From Cacajao melanocephalus (Eukaryota; Chordata; Mammalia; Primates; Pitheciidae): a stretch of 64,000 nucleotides of DNA. Both the position numbers and the translations under genes were made by a program. The DNA lies in assembly GCA_963573385.1 (NCBI GenBank), contig CAUYLG010063015.1:1-64000 (forward strand), in the 5' to 3' direction. Below are positions 1 to 13,042 of the stretch, piece by piece. The notes beneath the pieces are model-generated. The model worked only from the letters and a program-made list of their open reading frames with translations, ran no database searches and was not told where the DNA came from. The stretch's first letter is position 1. Each line of letters begins with the position of its first letter.

Positions 1-288
1 TGCAGGGACATGGATGAAGCTGGAAACCACCATTCTCAGCAAACTGACACAAGAACAGGAAACCAAACACCGCATGTTCTCACTCATAAGTGGGTGTTGA
101 ACAATGAGAACACATGGACACAGGGAGGGGAACATCACACACCAGGACCTGGGGGGTGGGGGGCATTAGGAGAAATACCTAATGTAGATGATGGGATGAT
201 GGATGCAGCAAACCACCACCATGGCACATGTGTACCTATGCAACAAACCTGCACAATCTGCACATGTACCTCAGAACTTAAAGTATAA

Positions 289-319
<31 letters not shown>
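1..319 (+). mobile_element. L1 3' end (L1PA/PB-type), truncated by window edge
   Basis: Shows the characteristic 3' end of a young primate L1: the ORF2 terminus and 3' UTR with ACATGGACACAGGGAGGGGA, a run of G at about 150-162, and CCTAATGTAGATGATGGG. It ends in an (AATA)n tail at 287-319. The element begins before the window. An embedded ATG frame (10-288) is not a gene. Confidence 0.95.
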
Positions 320-479
320 GATGGCTGTGCAGCATATGCAGAAAATCAGTTAGTCCAGATTGGGACATGAGGATGGAGAGAAGCAGCAAGAATAAAGGAG
401 ATTTGAAAAATTTAGCATTCTGAATCTGTGGAGAGAGATATTATAGCAAAGCAATAAACAGCATGGCCACTATATCCAC

Positions 480-680
480 GTGACACAGGTTCAAATCCCA
501 GCTATACCACTTAGTGCTTGTACAGTCTTGGACAATTTGCTTAGCTTGTCTCTATTCCTCAATCTTCTCATCTGTAATAATTCCTACCTTATAGGTTATC
601 ATAAGGATTAAGTTAGTTAATTCATGTAAAACAATCAGAAATTACCCAGCATACTGGGCCCTTAATAAAAGTTGGCCAAG
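480..680 (+). repeat. MIR element
   Basis: Matches the ancient tRNA-derived MIR SINE in order: a 'GGTTCAAATCCCAGCT' segment, the core 'cacttag...cttggacaatttgcttagc', then 'cctcaatcttctcatctgta' and 'aggattaagttagttaa' toward the 3' end. Strongly diverged. Confidence 0.85.
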
Positions 681-827
681 ATGATAGTAGTGATAATTTG
701 TTAGAAAATAAACAAGAAAAATTTTAAAAACTCACAGACTCTATGAAAAACGAAAAAACACTGAACAAGAAAGGAAATGTAATCACAGCTCTTGGTTTTA
801 TAGAACAATTACTTATTGATGACAATA

Positions 828-1170
828 CAGTCACACTTCACTTAACGATCAGGCCATGTTCTGAGAAATGCACTGTTAGGCAATTTTATCATGCAAACAT
901 CACAGAGCGTACTCACACAAACCTGGAAGGTATCATCCACTACATGCCTAGGCTATGCAGTCTGCCCTATTACTCCTAGGATACAAATCTGCATAGCACA
1001 TTACTGTACTGAATCCTGTAGGAAATTGGAACACAATAGTAACTGTGAATCTAAACACATCTTAACATGGAAAATGTACAGCAAAATATTTGTTTATAAA
1101 ACATAAAAGATGGTACATCTGTTTATAGGGCACTTACTATGAATGGAGCTTGCAGGACTGCAAGTCGCTC
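828..1170 (+). mobile_element. Tigger-like DNA transposon remnant
   Basis: Begins TA|CAGTCACACTTCACTTAACG, which resembles the terminal inverted repeat of a TcMar-Tigger family with a TA target dinucleotide. It continues with recognisable interior such as 'ttctgagaaatgca', 'cacaaacctgga', 'ttactgtactgaatcctgta' and 'atggagcttgcaggactg'. The right end is truncated and no transposase frame survives. The exact family name is uncertain. Confidence 0.7.
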
Positions 1171-1280
1171 TGTTGTTTTTTTTAATCAGCAAATCATCTT
1201 CTAACAAGCTTCTGGGTTCTGTTAACTAAAATGTATGGACTAAAACGACTGTCTAAACCACTTAATCCCTATGGAGGAAT

Positions 1281-1395
1281 CAGAATTAAAATAATGCTTC
1301 TTTTTTTTTTAATATACAAGATCAGATTCTGGGCTTTGCCATAATCTAGTCCTATGTATCAGATAACTTGGGTTGTTTTTATTTAACCAACTATT
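1281..1395. repeat. Local duplication, copy A
   Basis: About 115 bases that recur at 3640-3755 with roughly 85-90% identity by eye. Both copies share 'agaattaaaataatgct', a T-run, 'ctttgcca' and 'tcctatgtatcagataactt'. The flanks differ. Not assigned to a named family. Confidence 0.7.
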
Positions 1396-1569
1396 ATAAA
1401 ATATCGAGTACTACATCTAAGATATTATTGATTTAAAAATTTTTTCTTGTGATTACATATTTTGGGCATGTTATTGTCACCCTCTTTTTATGCATAAGGA
1501 AATAAAGAGATAAACAGTTTGGAAACTAAAACAACACGAAAGTAAACATTGCTATCTTCTGTGTTTGTT

Positions 1570-1688
1570 TTTGTAGAGACAGAGTCTGTGTGGATCAGGC
1601 TGGTCTCAAAGGCCTAGCCTCAAGTGATCCTCCTGCCTCAGCCTCCCACAGTGCTGGGATTACAGGCATGAGCCACTGCACCTGACCC
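1570..1688 (-). mobile_element. Alu left monomer (FLAM-like)
   Basis: The reverse complement starts 'ggtcaggtgcagtggctcat' and ends 'ctctgtctctacaaaaac', covering only the left arm of Alu. It is either a free left Alu monomer or a truncated Alu. Confidence 0.85.
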
Positions 1689-1829
1689 TACAGTTGTCTT
1701 CTGAAAGAAAGCCACTGGTCTGGCCTCAATGCAGTCTTTCTTGATGTTAAAATGTATCAGTACACCAAGTATTCTATAAATACTGAGATTCATTATCTAT
1801 TATAACATTTCATCCATTATTTAGAATAT

Positions 1830-1975
1830 ACAGACCACAAGAGCTAGACCTCAGACATGATTAACCCAACATTCCCATTCATAGATGGAGACTGAGAACT
1901 AGAACACAAGTTTCTCCCAATGCCAGAGCTACTGAACAATGGTGGCAGGGTCTGAATGCAGTTCTGGTCACCACT
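1830..1975 (-). repeat. Probable MIR remnant
   Basis: Contains a degraded antisense MIR signature ('cattcatagatggagactga', 'agagctactgaac', 'ggtggcagggtctgaatgca'). Weak because of high divergence. Confidence 0.5.
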
Positions 1976-2566
1976 ATCCTCCCTAAATTTCACCTGGTTC
2001 ATAGATCCATTATTTTCCAATATAAAAACTGGAATAAATGTGTGGAAATCTCAGTGGAAAATTAAGGCTGTAAATATTCACAATGTGTTCAAAAATGAAA
2101 CTGGTTGTCTTAATGGCATTAACTTAAAGGTGATTTTTAGCTTAGATAATTTTACAATAAAAAGAGAGAAAATAGTTATTGCTTTCCATCAGGTTTACTG
2201 CTGTTGTCATCTTACAACAAGTAATTCAAGATACATCATTTGAATACTGTTTAAGAATGTTTGAATTTGTGTCCAATACAAGGAGCATTTGGTCAAATCA
2301 GCAGGGGCCTTTAAGAAGCCAAATGAGGGTATAGAATAAATCCTTAAAAAAGAGAGATTCTGCCAAGAATGAGTTAGTCTGAACTCTTCTGTAGCCAGTA
2401 TGAGGCACAACAACAATGGCAATAGAGAAAATGCAATTACCACTTAAATTACCATCTAAAAAGTAAAAATCTACAATTAACCCAAGATAGACAAGAGACA
2501 TAAAAAGTCATCTAAAGGAACAAATTGGCCCCCAAATCTAAAAACACTTAACACTGACCTGATTTC
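1976..2566. other. No recognised feature
   Basis: AT-rich sequence with no repeat or gene I can name; short open frames on both strands show no coding character. Confidence 0.5.
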
Positions 2567-2577
2567 AGACACTAAGA

Positions 2578-2922
2578 CTTTTTTAAATTTAGTTTTATTT
2601 ATGTTTTTATTATACTTTAAGTTCTGGGATACATGCAGGTTTATTACATAGGTATACACATGCCATGGTGGTTTGCTGCGCCCATCAACTCATCATCTAC
2701 ATTAGGTATTTCTCCTAATGCTATCCCCTCCCTAGCCCCCACCCTGCAAAAGGCCCTGGTATGTGATGTTCCCCTCCCTGTGTCCATATGTTCTCATTGT
2801 TCAGCTCCCACTTAGGAGTGAGAACATGTGGTATTTGGTTTTGTTCCTGTGTTAGTCTGCTGAGAATGATGGTTTCCAGCTTCATCCATGTCCCTGCAAA
2901 GGACATGAACTCATCCTTCTTA
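2578..2922 (-). mobile_element. L1 3' end (primate-type), 5'-truncated
   Basis: Reverse complement of the primate L1 3' terminus, with its tail as the T/A-rich start near 2578. It is flanked by an 11-base target-site duplication, AGACACTAAGA, at 2567-2577 and 2923-2933. The short, 5'-truncated form with matching flanks indicates one retrotransposition event. Confidence 0.95.
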
Positions 2923-2933
2923 AGACACTAAGA

Positions 2934-3639
2934 TATTTTAAGAAGGGGTGCATTGAGGGTGCTTAATAAAAAATGTAAGATTAAAAGCAGAGGCAGTGGC
3001 TCCAAGGCACAGTTGAAAGTGTTCACTCAAGCCTTGTCTAGGGAGAAAGTAAACTTGACTTAAGAAATGTGCTGGCCTGAGGATGCAATTAATCCAACCT
3101 TTTAAAGATCATTCATCAATTTTTAACTTAGCCTCACCCAACTGTTTCAACCCAGGAGGCCTTGCTATCTTATCTAGATTTTGCTGATTCCTTCAGAGAA
3201 GCAACACTATGTACCCTGAAGTTATAAATTTATTCAAACACTGAGGCAGACAATCCTATTGTAAATCAATGTTTTCCAAACTCTGGCCATCAGTTACTGA
3301 GAAAGGATTTACCAGCTCGCAGCATCGTCCTTTTCTACTGCACAATTAGAACTCAGCGAATCAGGACCAATCATAGAATATGGACAGACAAGAGCAAATG
3401 AAAAATCAAGAACTGCCTTCATGCTCAGTGATACAACTTTAAATAGGTAACCATCTAAGAACAGACGGCTTGACTCTCATGTCAGCTCATTTTTAATGTA
3501 TGTGTTAAATATTCTATTACCTATGCTTAAGGCACAGTTAGCAACTTGAAATATCTCATGGTTATAAATCTGAAGAAAAAAAATTTCCTAGAGAAAAACA
3601 GATCGAGGAAGGGAGGGAGGGAAGAGGAAAGAAAAAAAT
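2934..3639. other. No recognised feature
   Basis: AT-rich intron DNA. It holds a short GGGA-rich run at about 3603-3635 and nothing else nameable. Confidence 0.5.
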
Positions 3640-3755
3640 TAGAATTAAAATAATGCTTTTTTTTAAATACCCAAGATTACATTCTATGCTTTGCCAGAAT
3701 CTAATCCTATGTATCAGATAACTTGGGTTGTTTTTTTTTTTTAAATCAACTATTT
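3640..3755. repeat. Local duplication, copy B
   Basis: Partner of 1281-1395 in the same orientation, 2.36 kb away. The T-run near the right end is longer (about 3729-3742). Confidence 0.7.
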
Positions 3756-3939
3756 TCTTTAACTTGACATTTTTAGAAAAGAATGTCAAGTAATAAATGT
3801 AAAAAGCATAATGGAAATTGTAGAAAGCACCACTTTGCTATCACCATAGAGGTGGCTGATTCAGATGGAAGTTGTCATTGGGTGTCGGTGGAGGGAGATT
3901 TGATAAAGAATGAGATGTTGGCAAAACCTTGGTAAACCT

Positions 3940-4670
3940 CCCCACAAAATACTAATCAATTACAAAGAGGAAAATAGTAAACATAACATGTAATCCTGGC
4001 ATACACCAACATGACCAGGTGGATCTAGATTATCACCACCAACTGGCAAGGCACATCAGCACCTTGTGCCTTCGATGCAATGCTCTTAGAGGAACACAGC
4101 ATCATTTTGTGCATTCCACCAAGAATGCATTAACTGAGCCCAGTCATGAGGAAACGCCAGAAAGATCCTACATCCTACTTAATTAGAGGTTTATATGCTT
4201 TAAAACTCTCAAGGATACAAAAGACCGGGAAAGACAGAGAAACTTTTCCAGAATGAAGAAGTTCAAAGAGACATGAAAATTAAATGCAGTATGTATTTCT
4301 GGGCAGGATCTTGGACCAGAAAGGAAAAAGGCCTATTGTTGAGTTCACAATAATGACATTATAAACTGAATGACAGTGTTGTGCCAATGCTTGTTTCCTG
4401 ATTTGGAGTGTTGTATATACTGGTTATATAGAATATCCTTGTTTGGGGAAAAAAGCATACTGAAGCACTTAGAGGTGATGGGACATGTAGTCTGCAGCTT
4501 GATCTCATGAGATTAAGGAACAAACTAAAGATTACACACACACACAGTACACACATACACACAGAACACACACGGGGCAAATACAGTAAAATGTTGACAA
4601 CTGGGAATACAGGAATGCTTTGTTAAACTTGGCAACCTTTCCATGTTTGAAATCATTTTGAAATTATTTT
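3940..4670 (+). mobile_element. L1M 3' UTR remnant
   Basis: Diverged 3' UTR of an old mammalian L1: 'ggaaaatagtaaacataaca', 'aactctcaaggatacaaaag', 'acatgaaaattaaatgcagt' and 'tcttggaccagaaaggaaaa' in that order, as in L1MB/MC/ME 3' ends. A (CA)n microsatellite has grown within it at 4535-4575. Confidence 0.65.
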
Positions 4671-4679
4671 AAAAATTAA

Positions 4680-5179
4680 TCCATTGGGAAAACATATTAT
4701 AACCTATGCCATATATTTAATTGAAGAGAAGGATATCAATATGAAATTAGCCAAATTTTTTAGACACGAATATTTAATAATATGGAAAGTTAGCAATCTA
4801 CTCGCTACAAATCTGCTTTAAATGATACAATGCTTTACTCCTTTTAAAAGTTACTGTATCTCTGCCCTACCAATCAGATTCTCTTTCTTGAGAAGTTTGA
4901 ATGAAGACAAAAAGGTCATTTGGTTAATAGCATCAGAAGCAGCAAAGGTGAGAAAAGGTTATCATGGAGTCCCTATGAATTCTATTCTATGAAACCTGTG
5001 AGTTTCTTGTCAATGGGATTCAGAGCTTTGTAAGGGCAGGAAGTTGCTCCCAATTTCTGTACTGTTATATCCTGATGTAACTCACTCAACTGTAAAGTAC
5101 TCTGTAAACAGCATGCCACCAATAGTCAAATACCAAAGGGGGCTACTATTCCTTATAGAGAGTCCTTAATACATCTTCA
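4680..5179. other. No recognised feature
   Basis: AT-rich unique-looking DNA. Confidence 0.5.
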
Positions 5180-5600
5180 GAAAGATGTACAAAATATTCA
5201 TTTAACAATAAGTAAATGAACAAGTAAAACATCATAATCATAAAACAGAACTAATTTGTAGCAGTTAAAACAAGTAACTTACACCCATATCAAAGGATGC
5301 TGCCTCAGAAAAGTGAGTTATACAATGATACAATATGCATCATTTATGTAAATTTTTAAAACTAATAAAACAATTCATATTTAATTCATAAATACAACAA
5401 TAGGCAGAAGTATAAGAAACAGACTAGAAGGAGAGGCACTGAATCCATTATGAGTGTTTGAATGTAGACTAGAAGAGGGGAATTAGACTGGAAATGGACC
5501 AAGTGAATTTTATCTGTAATGTTTCATTTCCTTTATCAAAAAAAAAAAAAGACATCTAAAGTAGCAAAATGTTAGTGACTTTTTTACTCTGGATGGGGTA
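5180..5600 (+). mobile_element. L1M ORF2 end / 3' UTR remnant
   Basis: Diverged copy of the distal ORF2/3' UTR of L1M elements: 'aaaagtgagttatacaatga', 'atttttaaaactaataaaac', 'tttatctgtaatgtttcatt', then an A-run and 'gtagcaaaatgttagtga'. Confidence 0.55.
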
Positions 5601-6293
5601 CAAGATCCTTGTTATATAATTATGTTGTTATAAAGGGGCTTACTCATAACAACAACCTACTGAATCATTTCCAGGCCACGTAATTTGACACAAAATAATG
5701 GCACCTGCCTAGAGTCTAAAGTTAGTCCTGACTGTAGAGTTAAAAATTGTGAACCGACATGAGCTAGCAGAAACTTCACGTTGAGTAGAATTCAGTTCCT
5801 GCAGTTTCTGATGTGAGATTTTTAAATGAATGTAATCATGTTAAATAATTTGAAACTTTGCAAACTGTTGTTAATTTTTTCAAAGTAATTTTTAAAATTA
5901 AAATGAAGCATTACTCATCCACTGCTTTTTTTCTGAAAATAATTGAATAAGTATTTAATTGACATGCTGTCTCCACAATGGCAAGCTAATTTTTAAAAAA
6001 CTGTCCAGCAAATATAAAGACAGCCCTCTAGATTTCAGCCTTAAAATACCAGAGCAAGAGGCATGATTGGCACCTGCTTAACTTTATTACCTATATAAAC
6101 TACCATACTACGCTCACCAAGTACAGAATCAACCTATCCATAGGCATGTACGCGGCAAGTGTTATGTGGCCACCCCAGTTTATCCTTTATTGGAAGGCAT
6201 GGGTTCATATAAATAATCATCCATCACTATCTTATTACTACAGGGGACTTAAAGGGCTATAATAAATGATCCTTGACCTAGGATCTTATCACC
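5600..6293. other. No recognised feature
   Basis: AT-rich unique-looking DNA without a supported gene. Confidence 0.5.
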
Positions 6294-6634
6294 TGCTATG
6301 GCTTGAATGTTTGTCCTCTCCCAAACTCATGTTGAAATTTTATTGCCACTATATAAGTATTAAGAAGTTGGACCTTTGAGAAGTAAATAGGTCATGAGGG
6401 CTCCACCCTCAGGGGTGGGATTGGTGCTATCAAGAAAGGGCAAGTTTGATTGCCCCACTTGCTCTCTCTGTTGTCCTTCTGCCGTGTGATGACACAGCAA
6501 GAAGGCCCTTCCAAGATGCCAGCACCTTGATATTAGAATCCCTAGCCTCTAGAACTGTGAGCCAATAAATTTCTGTTCATTATAAATTACCCGGTCTCAG
6601 GTATTCTGTTATAACAGCACAAAACAGACTAACA
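6294..6634 (+). mobile_element. Solo LTR, MaLR-type (MLT1/MST group)
   Basis: Starts TGCTATGGCTTGAATGTTTG and ends ACTAACA. Diagnostic interior: 'aataggtcatgagggctcca', 'gatgacacagcaagaaggcc', 'gaactgtgagccaataaatt'. It is one of four related LTRs in the window (also 36060, 48049 and the reverse copy near 58946). No clean target-site duplication was found. Confidence 0.8.
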
Positions 6635-6639
6635 CTTCA

Positions 6640-7054
6640 CTTACTTGGAGAGATTAAAAACACATAAAAATAATTGTGTGCTAAGTGACAACAGTGATTA
6701 TAAGGGCAACCAGTAATTAAGTAAAGAAAAAGTTCATAGTGGAAACATGGATGAGAGAAAATTGGCAAAGATAGTGAGGAAATTCCAGATAGCAGGAAGC
6801 ATATAAGACATACACAGAGGCAGAAATGAATACAAGTGATAGAAGACAGGAATTGAGCCTGATACACACGAGCAAGTTTAGGGGACATGATGGGCAATAT
6901 GGTTGGACAGGTAGAACTGTAGAGTTTGGACCAAATACTAAGCATATGGGAAGTCTTTGGTTCTTAAGATGGGGTCTGACTTGAAGATAGGGTTTGACCT
7001 GATGATAGTAGGAAAGTAGGATAACACAACCTTCTAAGGGCTCACCACATCACT
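6640..7054. other. No recognised feature
   Basis: AT-rich unique-looking DNA, followed by an L1M. Confidence 0.5.
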
Positions 7055-7925
<871 letters not shown>

Positions 7926-7944
7926 AAACAGGTTAAAAGATGTC

Positions 7945-8215
7945 ACCTTTTTATGAGCTCTTCCTAATCACTTCACTTTAAATTGCAAACTTCCTCCCTA
8001 ACTTCTTCCCAGTCCAGCACTTCTTACCATTATTCCTCCTCTGCCATTTTTTAAATTGCTAACACCAAACATAGGTATTTCTTATTTAGTTTGCTGTTTG
8101 CTCTCATAGAATGCAAGCTCCCAAGGGGGCAGGCAGCTGCCTATTTGAATCCCCAGTGCCTACTATAGCGCCTGGCATATAATAAGCATTCAATAAACAT
8201 TTGCTGAATATGTTG
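7945..8215 (+). repeat. L2 3' end
   Basis: Ends with the L2 3' signature 'agaatgcaagctcccaaggg', 'gcctggcatataataagcat' and 'tcaataaacatttgctgaat'. Confidence 0.85.
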
Positions 8216-8508
8216 TTTCTATTACGCCAGAAGGACTGGAGCTGAAAGAGGTTAGAAACAAAGTTAGCCACTCTTAGGCTATGGCTGGAATCCAAGAATA
8301 AGACACCAAGGCTGGGGATGTGGAATACCGGTTATGAGAGAGAAGAAAGTCCCAACCTAAAAGACGCCTCTCCAAAAAGAATCTATAAGAATTTGGAAAC
8401 AGGTTGGGAAAAAATGAAACAGAAAAATGTGTCAAGATGGACTTTATTTTGAGACAAGAAGAATGACAGCACTAATAAGATAAATGAGGAGAGGGAGCCA
8501 ATTTTAAG
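8216..8508. other. No recognised feature
   Basis: Unique-looking purine-rich DNA. Confidence 0.5.
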
Positions 8509-8519
8509 AAAATATAAAC

Positions 8520-8887
<368 letters not shown>

Positions 8888-8977
8888 TTAAACCAAAGGA
8901 ATAACAAATTCACCAAAAGAGGATGTAATTTAAAAGAAAGAGTGACAAAGGGTGGTGGGCATAATCTGGGTGAACAC

Positions 8978-9145
8978 TGTGAACCTAAAATAAAATTCTA
9001 AGCCCCTAACCACTGAATGGACCTACTGATGGCCAAGTGGACCCCAGAGAAAGCTTGAAAACTGAATTCTCAGTGGGTGGTTGGTATCAGTGGTAGAGTC
9101 TTTTGAAAGGGCTGGTTTCTATTTAGCTTTTAGGGAAGGAAGTAA
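8978..9145 (+). repeat. 5' LTR remnant with internal inversion
   Basis: Bases 8978-9069 align in direct orientation with the start of the 3' LTR (17414-17506; both contain 'ataaaattctaagcc' and 'cttgaaaactgaattc'). From about 9071 to 9140 the sequence instead matches the reverse complement of 3' LTR bases about 17584-17653 (shared reverse-strand string 'tcttttgaaagggctgg'). The rest of the LTR is missing. The join is therefore a fold-back rearrangement, not a simple truncation. Confidence 0.8.
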
Positions 9146-9215
9146 GGGAGCGAGGAAGAGATGAAGGAAAGGAGGGAGGGAGGAAGAAAAGAAGGAAGGG
9201 AGGGAGAGAGGAAGC
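9140..9215. repeat. Purine-rich (GGGA/GGAA)n tract
   Basis: Imperfect GA-rich microsatellite joined to the inverted LTR piece. The matching reverse complement of the LTR is itself GA-rich at this point, so the tract may have expanded from LTR sequence. Confidence 0.8.
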
Positions 9216-10560
9216 TAGCCCAGGAGGATTTAAATCTTTGTTGGCCATAATGGGGAAAGTCTGACATGTCTAAGCTAGTTTATTTGCAAGCACAATTAGA
9301 ACAGAGAGGGTTCCAGACCTCTCAGAAGCAGTGGAAGACCTTTTCTCATTGGTATTCCGAGAGCTCTAAACACAGTCAGAACTCTGATAGCCTCCTTCAA
9401 GGAGACAAACTCAAAGCTCAGAGAATCGAATCTGAAACTTGACCAGTGTATTCAAAATCTTGAGAGCCTCCCTGAGTTAGATTCTAACAATGAAATAGAG
9501 AAAGACACCTCATCTCCTGTCTTCTCCTGCTATTGCCCCTTCTAGGCTGGCTCTCCTGCTCTGCTGTCTTCCACTTTTTCTGAACTTCCTTTCTTCTCCT
9601 CTTCTGTCCCTGAGCAGCCCTGTTCCTTTTACCCTCCCTTGAAACTTCTTATTGCTCCTTTTCAAGCTGCATTAAATACCAGCGCCAGGGGGAAAGGGGA
9701 GACCTAATCCTTTCCTCCTTGGTCTAAAACTGATCTCATGTCTATTATGAAAAACTTCCCAAACCCCAAGACAAACTCACTTGAATCTGAACAATATTTC
9801 AGTTTAATTATAAATGTCTATCAGCCAGGCCTTCCCAATGTTTATCAGCTCCTTTTAATGCTGGTGGGAAATATTTTAGCTAAAGAATGATTGAATCAGT
9901 TGGGCCAGACACACCTGGACACTGATCTTGTGATTACAGGAGAAGAAGCCTTTAAAAAGGCTGAGGAAGTGATTACAGAGCTGATTAAGACTATCCCAGT
10001 TAATTTTGCCACATCAGGTCAATTGTAAGGCTATTCAAAGATGTATTCAGAAAAGAGATGAGCCAGTCTTTGATTTTCTCAATTGATTTGAAAAAACTGT
10101 CAGACAGAATTTAGGCATCAAAGATTTAGACAATCATAGCCAAGTGTATCAATTTGCTTTTTCTTTCAGGGCTCAAAGAGACCCTTAGAACTCTCATTCA
10201 ACAAGAAGATGCTGACTGGACCTCTAGAAGGCCTTGTGAATTGGCATCCATATCTGACTGCCTCTCAAAAAGAACAGAAAAAGAGAAAGATATTCAGACA
10301 GCAAGGACATTCAAATGTCAGGCAGAAACTGCAAAACTAATGGCCCTACACATGAAGCAGCTCAGGGGCCTTCTGCCAAACAGCAGGCCCCATCTAAGGG
10401 GCAAAAGACACAACAGTACCTGATACAAAAGAATGCTGTTTATTATTTTTGCAAGGAAGTTGATCGCTTTAAATGGAATTGTAATAAATACAAAAAATAA
10501 CTCCTGTAATAAATACAAAAAATAGCTCCTAAAGAATAATCCTGATTGAGCTAGAAGAAA
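9216..10560 (+). pseudogene. ERV gag remnant
   Basis: Leader and gag region of the provirus. A capsid-like section at about 9900-10180 is followed by a nucleocapsid-like section at about 10420-10500 that retains only part of a zinc-knuckle pattern: two of the four expected metal-ligand positions are no longer Cys/His. The parts fall in different frames, showing several frameshifts, and stop codons are frequent. A pyrimidine-rich patch at 9510-9660 precedes it. Identification rests on position and the knuckle remnant, so the exact boundaries are loose. Confidence 0.7.
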
Positions 10561-10639
10561 CCAATTATTTCCCCAAAGCAGACTGACACCAGACCAGTTC
10601 CCTCCTTCATTACAAGAATAGGGGTATTCTGGGAGACAA

Positions 10640-10970
10640 GGGGAATTTTCCCTCTCCTAACAAATTAATTTAGTTGGGGGAAATTGTTCTTTAATAACTA
10701 AACAGTCTAATCCCTAATAGATACTGGGGCCATACTTTCAGTACTTAACTCCACCTCTTTTATACATCCCCACCCAGGAGTAATTAGATCATAAAACAGT
10801 CAGGGCCACCCATCAACCTATGACCGCTTTTAAGTCAGCACTGATCACTCATCTGCTGGGTCCCCTTATAACTATCACACTGTCTTACTTGTTCCCTCTG
10901 CTCCTATCTATCTATCTCTGACAGGGAGAGATTTCCTTGACAAGCATTAGGGTCATATTTCTTTCTCTCT
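10640..10970 (+). pseudogene. ERV protease remnant
   Basis: A retroviral aspartic protease active-site triad (Asp-Thr-Gly followed by Ala) is encoded at about 10711-10722, preceded by the usual hydrophobic residues. The downstream half is broken and then cut by an antisense Alu at 10976. Confidence 0.7.
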
Positions 10971-10975
10971 CTCTT

Positions 10976-11272
<297 letters not shown>

Positions 11273-11274
11273 CA

Positions 11275-11996
11275 AGCTCTTATTTGTATTTCTCATTAGG
11301 GAGAAATCATTCTGGAGATCTCTCCTTCAGAAACCTTGTCAATTGACCTTACTCATGTCTTTCCCTTACCTGTCACTAATTACTCAGTTGCCACTGGGCA
11401 CCTGGCTTTAAGAGAAATGCCTGATACACTTGGCTAAATCTAACACTGATGTGAGTCTAATCCACTCAGCACCACCTATTACCAGACATATAAACCACCG
11501 ACCCCAACAAACCTCTACCTAATGTAAGGCAGTGTCTCCTCGATCCTGAAGCTTTGGCTGGTAGACAGCCCATTATTAATGATTTCCTTTCCAATGGACT
11601 CATAGTCCCTTGCACTAGCCCCTGCAGCATGCCCATACTGCCTGTCCAGAAACCAAATGGAAAGGGATGGAGGTCTACTCAAGACCTAAGGGCCATCAAA
11701 AGTATTGTTATCCCTCAGCACCCCGCTATGCCAGACCCATACACAATCCTAATGCACCTTTTGACACCCAATGTTTCTCAGCTATTGATCTCTGTGGCAC
11801 CTCTTTCAGCATCCCTGTCAATCCAGCAAATCAGTTTCTCTTTGCCTTCATGTGGAGAGGCCAACAGTTCACTTGCACAGTCCTTCTCCAGGGATACAGA
11901 ATGTCTCACTTGTTTTTCTCATATTTTACAAGCTGATTTAACAGATATAATCTTCTCCCACAACTCTACCCTGTTACAATGCACTGATGATTTACT
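11275..11996 (+). pseudogene. ERV reverse transcriptase remnant, N-terminal part
   Basis: RT fingers/palm remnants can be read in two frames (about 11554-11760, then about 11760-11935 shifted), reaching the catalytic YxDD-type site encoded at 11980-11991, where the first residue is Cys rather than Tyr. At least one frameshift and several stops lie within. An antisense Alu interrupts it immediately after the catalytic aspartates. Confidence 0.82.
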
Positions 11997-12250
11997 TTTT
12001 TCTTTTTAAATAGGATCTCACTCTGTCACCCTATTTTAGGCTGAAGTGCTGTGGCGCAATCTTGGCTCACTGTAGCCTCAGACTTTCAAGTAGCTCGGAC
12101 TATAGGGGCACACACCACCACACCCAGCTAATTTTTATAGAGATGGGGTCTTTCTGTGTTTCCCAGGCTGGTCTTGAAACCCTGAACTCAAGCAATCTGC
12201 CAGCCTTGGCCAAAGTGCCAGGATTACAGGCATGAACCACCACACCCAGC
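11997..12250 (-). mobile_element. Alu inserted at the RT catalytic motif
   Basis: An antisense Alu, somewhat shortened, with exact 13-base target duplications CTGATGATTTACT at 11984-11996 and 12251-12263. Because the duplicated bases include the two Asp codons, the catalytic codons now appear on both sides of the Alu. Confidence 0.93.
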
Positions 12251-13037
12251 CTGATGATTTACTCTTATGCCTCACAAGACACTTCCCTTACTGACACACT
12301 TCACTTGATTCACCAGCTAACCCTTAAGGGATACAAGGTCTCTAAAGATAAGCTGCAGTTCTGTCAGGATTCTAGTAAGTTTCTTGGACACCTATTAACC
12401 CCTTTAGGCTTAACTACTGACCCTTCTCATCTTTAAGGTATCTTTTCTTTTTCCCCTGCTGACCCCTAAGAAACAGCTTAGAGGGTTTCTTGGACTTGCA
12501 GGATACTGCATGACTTGGGTCACCAACTTCTCTTTGATGGCACAACCTCTATATGTTTTGTTTACAGTTTCTTCCCCTGACTCCCTTATTTGGACCCCAA
12601 AAAGTAAACAGGACTTCAAAGACCTAAAAGGTCCACTCACCTCACCTTCCACTCTAGGACACCCAAATTATGATCTCCTTTTCCCTTCTTGTCCATAAAC
12701 AAGAAGGAAACACCATCGAAGTCCTAACTCAGCCTCATGGGACCAGCAAGTAGCCCACTGGCTATTACAGTTAACAAGCAGACTCCATAGCTCAAGGACT
12801 ACCATCTGTTTGTGGGTAATTGCTGCCAATTCCAGCCTCATCAAGGTGACCAAAACATTAATAATGGAATCCCCTCTCACTGTATGTTCCATATTCTCAC
12901 CTCTCACCACACTCTTTCAGCCAGTTGGCTAACCTCCTAGGAGATACTTTTCCATAGTTTGTTGCAGCCTCCTTAACCCTGCCACCCTCTTGCCTTTACC
13001 TGAAGAGGATAGCTCCTGTGACTGTACTGCTTTCACA
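12251..13037 (+). pseudogene. ERV RT C-terminal / connection remnant
   Basis: Continues the RT after the Alu: thumb-like and connection-like sequence at about 12254-12436 and 12510-12700 in different frames, then degraded sequence up to the MaLR LTR. Several stops and frameshifts. Confidence 0.72.
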
Positions 13038-13042
13038 GACAC

